From positions 1 through 19,066 of the forward strand of contig JAAVAA010000092.1 of assembly GCA_014804285.1 (NCBI GenBank): a DNA stretch of 19,066 nucleotides. Direction: 5' to 3'. The notes under the pieces were generated by a model. The model worked only from the letters and a program-made list of their open reading frames with translations, ran no database searches and was not told the DNA's origin. The position numbers and the translations under genes are program-made. This DNA is from Lachnospiraceae bacterium. GTDB lineage: Bacteria; Bacillota; Clostridia; Lachnospirales; Lachnospiraceae. Each line of letters begins with the position of its first letter. The first letter of the stretch is position 1. Below are positions 6,651-13,418 of this stretch, piece by piece.

Positions 6651-8372
6651 ATGAACAACAAAGAAAAATCGAACAAGCAGCCGGCTTTTTGGTATTCGCT
6701 GAAAACCAAAATTGTATTTTTGGTTATTATTGCAATTGTAGCGACTGTGATTACCATGCTGCTGTTAAGTGTACCTGCCATTCGGTCAAATGTTTCGGAA
6801 CTTACCCAGAATTATATGAATGATCTTGCACTGCTTGCCGGAGATGCGATGGAAGGTGAAATAAGATACATGGGCGCAGAAGAGGCGCTTGCACCGGAAG
6901 GACTGGAAAAGCTCGTGGGGGATATCAGTATTTCCGGTATGGGTTCAAGCTATGCTTATGTTGTATCGGCTGATGGAACGATGATGTATCATCCTACCGC
7001 CGATAAAATCGGACAGCCGGTGGAAAATGATGCAGTGAAACAGCTCCTTCAAGAGATTAGTGCGGGAAACAGACCGCAGACCCATGTGATCCAGTATCTT
7101 TTTAAGGGAGTAATGAAATATGCATCTTTCTATGTGGGTCAAAATCTGGATTATATCATTGTTATAACAGCAGATGAGGATGAAGTACTTTCCAGCTTAC
7201 ATTCCATGATGGTTAAATGTATTGTAGGCGGTATTCTTGCCTTGATTATATGGGGAACAATTATATTTATTTTTGCGGTTCTGATCGTGAAGCCGATCAA
7301 AAAAACAACGGATATGGTTTCTAAACTAGCGGAACTGGATTTTACGGATAAAGACGGCGTGCAGGAGGAATTAAATAGGAGGAAAGACGAGACTGGAATT
7401 ATGGGACGGGCTATCGGAGTGCTTCGTGATGAATTGACAAGGGCACTCAAAGATATTTCCAACCAGAGTCTGCAGTTACAGGATGCTTCAGGAGAAATGA
7501 ACAACAGTGCAAAAGAAACAGTACAGGCGGTGGATCAGGTAGAACTGGCAATATCCGAGATTGCACAGGGAGCAACCTCGCAGGCCCAGGAGACTCAGTC
7601 TGCAACAGAAAATGTGATCGTCATGGGAAGCATGATTGAAGAGACCAATGCGGAGGTGGAGAATCTTCGGGACAATGCCCGTACCATGCGCAGTGCAGGG
7701 GAAAAGGCAATGGGCATCCTTGAAGAGTTAAACAAGATTAATCAAAAGACCAGAGAAGCCATTGAAGAAATATATGAGCAGACGAACACTACCAATGTTT
7801 CTGCTTTAAAGATTAAAGAAGCAACGGATATGATCACAGATATTGCGGAAGAGACCAATCTTTTGTCTTTAAATGCCTCTATTGAGGCGGCAAGAGCAGG
7901 AGAGCAGGGGAAAGGTTTTGCGGTTGTGGCATCTCAGATCCAAAAGCTTTCCGAGCAATCAAATGAATCGGCAAGGCAGATTGCAGAGATTATCAATCTT
8001 CTTATCACAGATTCCGAAAGAACGGTTGAAACCATGGAAGATGTAAAGTCGGTTATTTCAAAGCAGAACGAGTATGTGAAAAATACGGAAAGTGCGTTTA
8101 AGGATGTAAAGGATGGAATTGATAAGTCAATTGAAAGCATTCGCACGATTTCCGGAAAGACCAGGGAACTGAACGAATCCAGAATCAAAGTAGTGGATAT
8201 TGTTCAGGATCTGACGGCAATTGCAGAAGAAAATGCAGCAAGCACACAAGAAACATCGGCATCTGCGGCTGAGGTTGGTTCAATTATGGGGGACATTTCA
8301 GATAATGCAAAGCACTTAAATCAAATTGCAGATGAACTGAATAGTAATATTGGGCATTTTATTATTGAATAA
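6651..8372 (+). CDS. Methyl-accepting chemotaxis protein with Cache-type sensor
   Basis: A 573-residue transmembrane chemoreceptor. Layout: TM1 about 19-44; an extracytoplasmic domain about 45-188 with the Cache-like stretch YAYVVSADGTMMYHP and GQPVENDAV; TM2 about 190-214; HAMP linker about 215-270; then a long coiled-coil signalling domain. The hairpin tip (about 395-430, EETNLLSLNASIEAARAGE) is the highly conserved CheA/CheW contact region. The C-terminus carries QETSASAAEVG and ends HFIIE, without a CheR-docking pentapeptide. It presumably senses a small extracellular ligand (unknown) and controls CheA. AGGGGGA precedes the ATG at a good distance. No other chemotaxis or flagellar gene is in the window, so it is an orphan receptor here. 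It is followed after 39 bp by the MutS-like gene. Confidence 0.96.
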   Translation: MNNKEKSNKQPAFWYSLKTKIVFLVIIAIVATVITMLLLSVPAIRSNVSELTQNYMNDLALLAGDAMEGEIRYMGAEEALAPEGLEKLVGDISISGMGSSYAYVVSADGTMMYHPTADKIGQPVENDAVKQLLQEISAGNRPQTHVIQYLFKGVMKYASFYVGQNLDYIIVITADEDEVLSSLHSMMVKCIVGGILALIIWGTIIFIFAVLIVKPIKKTTDMVSKLAELDFTDKDGVQEELNRRKDETGIMGRAIGVLRDELTRALKDISNQSLQLQDASGEMNNSAKETVQAVDQVELAISEIAQGATSQAQETQSATENVIVMGSMIEETNAEVENLRDNARTMRSAGEKAMGILEELNKINQKTREAIEEIYEQTNTTNVSALKIKEATDMITDIAEETNLLSLNASIEAARAGEQGKGFAVVASQIQKLSEQSNESARQIAEIINLLITDSERTVETMEDVKSVISKQNEYVKNTESAFKDVKDGIDKSIESIRTISGKTRELNESRIKVVDIVQDLTAIAEENAASTQETSASAAEVGSIMGDISDNAKHLNQIADELNSNIGHFIIE

Positions 8373-8374
8373 GC

Positions 8375-8397
8375 GGCAGCCGCCTTTGGCAGCTGCC
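8375..8397 (+). other. Hairpin between the chemoreceptor and MutS-like genes
   Basis: GGCAGC (8375-8380) pairs with GCTGCC (8392-8397), plus three inner G-C pairs around a TTT loop after one mismatch. No T-run follows; instead CAGGAG (8401-8406), the next gene's ribosome binding site, comes 3 nt later. It could be an mRNA stability or processing element or a weak attenuator. It is not a standard terminator. Confidence 0.45.
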
Positions 8398-8411
8398 TGA
8401 CAGGAGTCATT

Positions 8412-10112
8412 ATGGAATATTTGATTTTTGCAGCGGCTTTGGTTCTAATCCTTGCTCTGTTGATGTTAAAAGGGTATGCGGATCACAAAAGAGATGAAAA
8501 ACGTTTTATCCAGAGACTTTATAAAGAGTACGGGATGCTGCCAAAGAAGGAGTACAAAGCAGATCAGTTCGAGAATATTTCCCACTATTTCAGAAAGCAC
8601 CAGGAGGGATTTTGTGTAGATGACATTACCTGGAACGACCTGAATATGGATGAAATTTTTATTAATATGAATTATACATGGTCCGCGGCGGGAGAAGAGT
8701 ATCTGTATTATCTGCTCCGAAAACCGAGTATGAATTGTAAAGAACTGGAAGAACGCGAAAGAATAATCGAGTATTTTTGTCAGAATGCGGATCAGAGGGT
8801 ATGCTTTCAGTTTGTATTTTCAAAGCTTGGCCGATGCGGGAAGTTTTCTATCTATGATTATTTAGATTATTTGGATAATCTCGGAGAGCGCAGCAATTTA
8901 CCTCATTACCTTTCATTGGTGCTTTTACTGGTTTCTGTTGGCATTTTGATCGGAAATATTCCTATAGGTCTGGTGGTTATGGTCTGTATTTTGATCTATA
9001 ATAATGTGACTTATTTTAAGGCACAAAAAGAGATTGATCCGTATATTACCAGTTTTGCATATGTGTTCCGTCTGTTGGATGCAGTGGATAATCTTAAAAA
9101 TCAGAAGGTTCCCGTTCTTGAAGAGGAACTTAAGCGGCTGCAATCCTATAGAAATTCTATGAAGCTGTTTAAGACAGGTTCCTATATTGTTATGTCCGGA
9201 GCAAGAATGACGAATACCGGTGGTAATCCGTTGGATATGCTGCTTGATTTTGTGCGTATGGGATTTCATCTGGATTTGATTAAATTTAATCAAATGCTTT
9301 CAGAGGTAAGGAAGCATATTATCGAAATTGATGGGATGATCACAGTACTCGGAAGGATTGAGGCAATGATCGCGATAGGGGAGTATCGGCAGATGCATCC
9401 ATGCTGTATCCCTGAATTTGTGGATCAAAAGGAGATTGATGTGAAGGGGCTTTATCACCCGTTGCTTTCAGAGCCGATAGCAAATGATCTCTCAGTAAAG
9501 GACAGTGTTTTGATTACCGGTTCTAACGCCTCCGGAAAATCTACTTTTCTAAAAACTGTGGCAATAAATGCGGTTATGGCCCAAACGGTTCATACCTGCC
9601 CGGCAGAGAGCTGTAGAACAAGCATGTTCAGGGTCTGCACATCCATGTCACTTCGGGATGATATGCAAAGCGGAAGCAGTTATTACATGGTCGAAATAAA
9701 AGCATTAAAAAGGATACTTGATTTGCTGAATAATAGAGAGGAAATACCTGTTTTATGTTTTGTAGATGAAGTGCTCAGGGGAACCAATACCGTAGAACGT
9801 ATAGCAGCTTCCACGGAAATTCTGCGGAGTATGGCAGAGCAGAACTGTATTTGTTTTGCTGCAACCCATGATATTGAACTGACTCATTTGTTGGAGGAGG
9901 TTTATCAGAATTATCACTTTGCAGAAGAAATTGAAGATAATGATATTTTCTTTAGTTATAAAATACTGGCTGGAAGGGCATCTACCCGAAATGCTATAAA
10001 GCTTCTGGGAATTATGGGGTATGATGACCGGATTATTAAAGAAGCAGAAGAGATGGCGGAAGCATTTCTTAAAACCGGGCATTGGCATGGTATTGACTTA
10101 CAAAAAGTGTAA
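8412..10112 (+). CDS. Membrane-anchored MutS-type ATPase (MutS domain V)
   Basis: A 566-residue protein. Seen: an N-terminal TM segment (about 3-20), a second hydrophobic block able to span once or twice (about 162-193), a helical middle resembling the MutS core/lever region (to about 350), and a C-terminal MutS ATPase domain. The ATPase has Walker A TGSNASGKST (about 370-379), the MutS signature SLRDDMQSGSSYYMVEI, Walker B LCFVDEVLRGTNTVER and the H-loop FAATHDIEL. The mismatch-recognition domain I (Phe-x-Glu motif) and the connector are absent, so it is not canonical MutS. Nor is it MutS2, as there is no Smr or KOW tail. Such membrane MutS-like proteins occur in Firmicutes; their role is not established as far as I know. 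Start ATG 8412 after CAGGAG. Its stop overlaps an ATG (TAATG, 10112) in the frame of the small downstream gene. Confidence 0.87.
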   Translation: MEYLIFAAALVLILALLMLKGYADHKRDEKRFIQRLYKEYGMLPKKEYKADQFENISHYFRKHQEGFCVDDITWNDLNMDEIFINMNYTWSAAGEEYLYYLLRKPSMNCKELEERERIIEYFCQNADQRVCFQFVFSKLGRCGKFSIYDYLDYLDNLGERSNLPHYLSLVLLLVSVGILIGNIPIGLVVMVCILIYNNVTYFKAQKEIDPYITSFAYVFRLLDAVDNLKNQKVPVLEEELKRLQSYRNSMKLFKTGSYIVMSGARMTNTGGNPLDMLLDFVRMGFHLDLIKFNQMLSEVRKHIIEIDGMITVLGRIEAMIAIGEYRQMHPCCIPEFVDQKEIDVKGLYHPLLSEPIANDLSVKDSVLITGSNASGKSTFLKTVAINAVMAQTVHTCPAESCRTSMFRVCTSMSLRDDMQSGSSYYMVEIKALKRILDLLNNREEIPVLCFVDEVLRGTNTVERIAASTEILRSMAEQNCICFAATHDIELTHLLEEVYQNYHFAEEIEDNDIFFSYKILAGRASTRNAIKLLGIMGYDDRIIKEAEEMAEAFLKTGHWHGIDLQKV

Positions 10113-10150
10113 TGCTATTATTATTCAATAAACAGAAAGGTCGGTGTACA

Positions 10151-10306
10151 ATGGCTAATTTGATTTTATTTATTAATTCTTTTTTGTCTTATTTGCTGGT
10201 AATGGCGGTCATCGTGGTGCTGGCAGGAGTCGCTGTTTTTATCGGAATTAAGATGAGAAAGCGCAGTAATGAAAAATCTGCGGTAGAAGCGGAAGCGCAA
10301 AGATGA
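10151..10306 (+). CDS. Small single-pass membrane protein (51 aa)
   Basis: A short protein with one long hydrophobic segment (about 4-34), a positively charged juxtamembrane stretch (KMRKRSNEK) and a polar acidic tail. By the positive-inside rule the C-terminus should be cytosolic. I do not recognise the family. The start at 10151 follows AAAGG (10136-10140) by 10 nt and gives a clean N-terminal membrane segment. The same frame also opens at an ATG (10112) overlapping the MutS-like stop, which would add 13 residues by coupled translation. Its last codons and stop form part of the following terminator, so the gene clearly ends this transcription unit. It may be a partner of the membrane MutS-like ATPase, but only adjacency suggests this. 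Confidence 0.65.
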   Translation: MANLILFINSFLSYLLVMAVIVVLAGVAVFIGIKMRKRSNEKSAVEAEAQR

Positions 10307-10320
10307 CCTTTGCGCTTTTT
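10293..10320 (+). terminator. Strong rho-independent terminator overlapping a stop codon
   Basis: A perfect 10-bp stem, AAGCGCAAAG (10293-10302) with CTTTGCGCTT (10308-10317), has a 5-nt loop and a T-run at 10316-10320. The TGA of the small membrane protein (10304-10306) lies in the loop, so the 5' arm is coding sequence. Confidence 0.9.
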
Positions 10321-10375
10321 CTATTAAGGGATTATATTCTGATGAAACTATTTAAAAATAATGGAGAAGTATATC

Positions 10376-11086
10376 ATGATATATCATACGATTTTGTGGG
10401 ATGTAGATCAGACTTTGCTGGATTTTGATAAATCGCAGGATTATGCGCTCAGATTCTGTTTTCAAAATCTTAATCTGGAAATCAATGATGAGATTGTCCG
10501 GCTTTATGCTTCCATTAATGATTCCTTTTGGAAGAGACTGGAGCTTGGTGAGGTGACCAAGAAGGAGCTTTTAACCGGACGTTTTGACAGGCTGTTTGAA
10601 CAATTACATATTGAGACAGTGACTTCGGCAGATATTGCACCGATGTATCAGAAGGCGCTTGGCAGTGTGTATTTTTACAAAGATGACAGCCTTAATTTGT
10701 GCAAAAAGCTACAGGGAAAGGTGAGGCAATATGTTGTCACCAACGGAGTATCCTCTACACAGAGAAATAAGCTGAGGCTTTCCGGATTTGACCAGATCAT
10801 GGATGGAATTTTTATTTCTGAGGAAATGAACTATGCAAAACCGGATATTCGTTTTTTTGAAGGGTGTTTTAAGCAGATAAATGATTTTCAAAAAGAAAGT
10901 ACATTGATTGTTGGAGATTCCCTGACCAGCGATATAAAGGGTGGGAATCAGGCAGGAATAGATTGCTGCTGGTACAACCCGACAGGACATAAGAATGATA
11001 GTGGTTTGAGGATTGATTATGAGATTCAAAATCTATGGGAAGTGGAGGAGATTCTTTCATGCCAAAGTCGGCAAATCAAAAGCTAA
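10376..11086 (+). CDS. YjjG-like HAD-superfamily nucleotidase/phosphatase
   Basis: A 236-residue HAD hydrolase with an alpha-helical C1 cap. Seen: motif I WDVDQTLLDF (nucleophile D9 and acid/base D11), motif II VTNGVSS, motif III Lys in YAKPD, and motif IV VGDSLTSD. The sequence style (DQTLLDF, NDSFWKRLELGEVTK, TNGVSSTQRNKL) is that of the YjjG/YfnB group, whose characterised member removes phosphate from pyrimidine and non-canonical (deoxy)nucleoside monophosphates; the substrate here is inferred. Start ATG 10376 has GGAG 9 nt upstream (10363-10366); an in-frame ATG at 10361 overlaps that site. A weak promoter (TTGCGC 10310-10315, 17 bp, TATATT 10333-10338) may lie across the preceding terminator. 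The 3' end overlaps the WYL gene by 28 bp. Confidence 0.9.
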   Translation: MIYHTILWDVDQTLLDFDKSQDYALRFCFQNLNLEINDEIVRLYASINDSFWKRLELGEVTKKELLTGRFDRLFEQLHIETVTSADIAPMYQKALGSVYFYKDDSLNLCKKLQGKVRQYVVTNGVSSTQRNKLRLSGFDQIMDGIFISEEMNYAKPDIRFFEGCFKQINDFQKESTLIVGDSLTSDIKGGNQAGIDCCWYNPTGHKNDSGLRIDYEIQNLWEVEEILSCQSRQIKS

Positions 11087-12072
11087 AGCTTTTATATCTA
11101 TTAAAAATATTTCAGGACAAGACGGATGAAGATCACTGTTTGTCTGCACAGGAATTGATTACAGAGCTTGCCGCCTATGATATATCTGCGGAAAGAAAAA
11201 GCATTTATGCGGATATTGAGTGTCTTATGCAGATCGGCTATGACATTGTCAATGTAAAGGCACGAAAGGGCGGAGGATATTATCTTGCGAGCCGGGAATT
11301 TGAACTGCCGGAATTAAAGCTTCTGGTCGATGCCGTTTCGTCATCCCGATTTATTACACAAAAAAAATCCCGGGAGCTGATCGCCAAGATTGAAAGACTG
11401 GCAGGACCTTATGACAGAAAGCAGCTTCAAAGACAAGTGTTTGTAGCCGGCAGAGTGAAAACAGAAAACGAAAGCATTTATTATAATGTGGATCGGATTC
11501 ATCATGCAATTCAGAATAATGCGCCGGTAACTTTTACCTATCTGGAATGGAACATCAAAAAAGAACTTCAGCCTAAACGGTCAGGAAGAAAATACCGGGT
11601 AAGCCCGTGGGCATTGACCTGGCAGGATGAAAATTATTATCTCATTGCTTATGATGATGAGGAAGAAAAGATTAAGCACTTTCGCGTTGATAAAATGAGC
11701 CGTATAACAGAAATATCCGAAGAAATCCGAAAAGGCGTTGAGGCATTTCAGAAATTTGATATTGTGGAATATACCAACCGTACTTTTGGAATGTTTGGAG
11801 GTGAGATGGAAACGGTGGTTTTAAAATTGCCCGAATCCATGGTCGGAATCATTCTGGATCGTTTTGGACGGGAAACAGATATCAGAAGACTGGAAGATGG
11901 ATTTGTCCGGGCAAGAATTCAGGCGGCGGTAAGCGGTCAGTTTTACGGATGGGTTACAGGACTTGGTGAACGTATCAGCATTTTAGCACCGGAACATGTA
12001 AGGCAGAGCTATGCTGACTTTATAAAAAATATTATTTTAAATTATGAAGATAAGGCAGGAACAGAAAAATGA
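11059..12072 (+). CDS. WYL-domain transcriptional regulator (YafY family)
   Basis: A 337-residue cytosolic DNA-binding protein. Layout: an N-terminal winged helix-turn-helix (about 1-85, with the recognition-type segment SAERKSIYADIECL and wing KARKGGGYYLA); a WYL domain (about 135-225, containing YRVSPWALTWQDENYYLIAYD and the HFRVDKM strand); and a C-terminal WCX-type extension (about 245-330). WYL domains bind nucleic acid or nucleotide-like ligands and switch the DNA-binding domain; the ligand and targets are unknown here. Start ATG 11059 has GGAGGAG at 11044-11050, inside the preceding HAD gene. It overlaps the aminotransferase start by ATGA, so the three genes HAD-WYL-aminotransferase are probably translated from one mRNA. 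The regulator could control its own operon, but no operator is evident. Confidence 0.92.
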   Translation: MPKSANQKLKLLYLLKIFQDKTDEDHCLSAQELITELAAYDISAERKSIYADIECLMQIGYDIVNVKARKGGGYYLASREFELPELKLLVDAVSSSRFITQKKSRELIAKIERLAGPYDRKQLQRQVFVAGRVKTENESIYYNVDRIHHAIQNNAPVTFTYLEWNIKKELQPKRSGRKYRVSPWALTWQDENYYLIAYDDEEEKIKHFRVDKMSRITEISEEIRKGVEAFQKFDIVEYTNRTFGMFGGEMETVVLKLPESMVGIILDRFGRETDIRRLEDGFVRARIQAAVSGQFYGWVTGLGERISILAPEHVRQSYADFIKNIILNYEDKAGTEK

Positions 12073-13241
12073 ATTTAAAGATAGCAGACAGAATGAAGGA
12101 TTATGAAGAAGGAATTTTTCAATTGTTAAATGAAAAAAAAGAAGAAGTGGAAAAGAAAGGAAAAAAAGTTTATAACCTTTCTGTAGGAACACCGGATTTT
12201 TCTACTGATCCGCATATTATGGAGGCGGTTATAAAAGCGGCTCAAAATTCAGATAATTATAAGTATGCGCTGAAAATGATACCGGAGCTTGTGGAGGCGG
12301 TGATTCGTCGGTTTGATGAGCGTTATCATGTGACATTGTCGGAAAATGAGGTTACAGATGTGTATGGCTCTCAGGAAGGAATTGCTCATATCGGTCTGTG
12401 TCTTTGCAATCCCGGAGACGTTGTGCTGGTTCCAAATCCGGGATATCCGATCTTTTCCATCGGACCGTCGCTTGCATCGGCAGATGTGCGTACTTATGAT
12501 TTGATCGAAGAAAATAATTATCTGCCGGATCTTGAGAAGCTCGACGAAGAGCTTTTGGAAAAAGTGAAATTTATGATCGTTTCCTACCCTTTAAATCCGG
12601 TATGCAGTATTGCACCGGACAGTTTTTATGAGAAACTGATTCCCTGGGCACAGAAACATCATATAATTATTCTTCATGATAACGCCTATTCCGATATTAT
12701 TTATGATGGGCACGTAGGGAAATCCATTCTTCAATTTCCGGATGCGAAAGAGAACTGTATTGAATTTTATTCTTTATCCAAAAGCTTCAATTATACCGGT
12801 GCAAGAGTAGGGTTTTTAGTGGGAAATGAATATTTGGTTCAAAGCTTTAAAAAGCTTCGTTCCCAGATTGATTATGGAACCTTCCTTCCCGTTCAATATG
12901 GTGCTGTGGCAGCGTTAAACGGTCCGGATGAAGGTGTCAAAAGGCGCTGTGAGGAGTATCAGAAAAGGAGAGATGCGTTGTGTGGAGGTCTGCGCAGCAT
13001 CGGCTGGAATATTCCGGACAGTCAGGGGAGCATGTTTGCATGGGGCAAAATCCCGGAAGGCTATACAGATGATGTAGCGTTTGTTATGGAGCTTCTGGAG
13101 CGGTCTGGTGTTCTCTGCACACCGGGAAGCAGTTTTGGCAGTCTTGGAAAGGGACATGTACGCTTTGCCCTTACCATGCCGGTAGAACAGATCAATGAAG
13201 CGGTAAGGGCTGTTCAGGCATCAGGGATGATTCAAAAATAA
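12069..13241 (+). CDS. PLP-dependent class I/II aminotransferase (LL-DAP aminotransferase-like)
   Basis: A 390-residue fold-type I aminotransferase. Seen: N-terminal NLSVGTPDF; the PLP-contact region YGSQEGI; PNPGYPIF; the aspartate/tyrosine pair in HDNAYSDI; the Schiff-base lysine in SLSKSFNYTGARVGF (about residue 238); and the C-terminal carboxylate-binding arginine in HVRFAL. The overall look is that of the DapL2/AspC-like subfamily often annotated as LL-diaminopimelate aminotransferase; true specificity cannot be read off. One oddity is YPLNPVCS in place of the common YPNNPTGA: the catalytic-pocket Asn is kept but the following residues diverge. It starts on the ATGA overlap with the WYL gene. 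No convincing terminator follows; only a weak A/T hairpin is seen at 13249-13270. Confidence 0.9.
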   Translation: MNLKIADRMKDYEEGIFQLLNEKKEEVEKKGKKVYNLSVGTPDFSTDPHIMEAVIKAAQNSDNYKYALKMIPELVEAVIRRFDERYHVTLSENEVTDVYGSQEGIAHIGLCLCNPGDVVLVPNPGYPIFSIGPSLASADVRTYDLIEENNYLPDLEKLDEELLEKVKFMIVSYPLNPVCSIAPDSFYEKLIPWAQKHHIIILHDNAYSDIIYDGHVGKSILQFPDAKENCIEFYSLSKSFNYTGARVGFLVGNEYLVQSFKKLRSQIDYGTFLPVQYGAVAALNGPDEGVKRRCEEYQKRRDALCGGLRSIGWNIPDSQGSMFAWGKIPEGYTDDVAFVMELLERSGVLCTPGSSFGSLGKGHVRFALTMPVEQINEAVRAVQASGMIQK

Positions 13242-13294
13242 TATCTACCAAAATTGCTGAGAATATTTTGTTACTTTTTCTTCCAATTATCAAG

Positions 13295-13323
13295 TTGACA
13301 GAAGCAGATAGTTTTACTATACT
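13295..13323 (+). promoter_or_regulatory. Consensus sigma-A promoter of the nrdD-nrdG-dut operon
   Basis: TTGACA (13295-13300) matches the -35 consensus exactly. After 17 bp comes TATACT (13318-13323), one base off the -10 consensus. Transcription would start near 13330. This is the strongest housekeeping promoter in the window and heads the ribonucleotide reductase operon. Confidence 0.88.
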
Positions 13324-13330
13324 TAATAAT

Positions 13331-13346
13331 GCACAACATCTTGATT
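13331..13346 (+). promoter_or_regulatory. Putative NrdR box 1
   Basis: GCACAACATCTTGATT agrees with the recalled NrdR-box consensus ACACwATATATwGTGT at about 11 of 16 positions, including the core CAA..AT..TTG. It lies just downstream of the -10 element, over the predicted transcription start, where a repressor would block initiation. It is weaker than box 2 but correctly phased with it. Confidence 0.6.
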
Positions 13347-13360
13347 GCTAAAAATATTTA

Positions 13361-13376
13361 TCACAAGATTTTGTGT
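13361..13376 (+). promoter_or_regulatory. Putative NrdR box 2
   Basis: TCACAAGATTTTGTGT agrees with the recalled NrdR-box consensus at 13 of 16 positions and is a near-palindrome (CACAAGA/TTTTGTG). Its centre is 30 bp from that of box 1, about three helical turns, the tandem arrangement known for NrdR sites. NrdR is the ATP-cone repressor of ribonucleotide reductase operons; its gene is not in this window. Confidence 0.72.
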
Positions 13377-13418
13377 TGCAAGGCAGTGTCAGGGGAATGA
13401 ATGGAGGAAGCATCAGTA

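Noticed and set aside
13249..13270. A/T hairpin CAAAAT...ATTTTG followed by a T-rich stretch after the aminotransferase gene
   Set aside because: Only six A/T-rich pairs with a 10-nt loop; too weak to call a terminator.
13331..13379. Imperfect long-range inverted repeat between the two NrdR-like boxes, considered as a 5' leader riboswitch
   Set aside because: The pairing is explained by both sites being partial palindromes of one motif; it needs a 3-nt bulge and a mismatch and matches no riboswitch I recognise.
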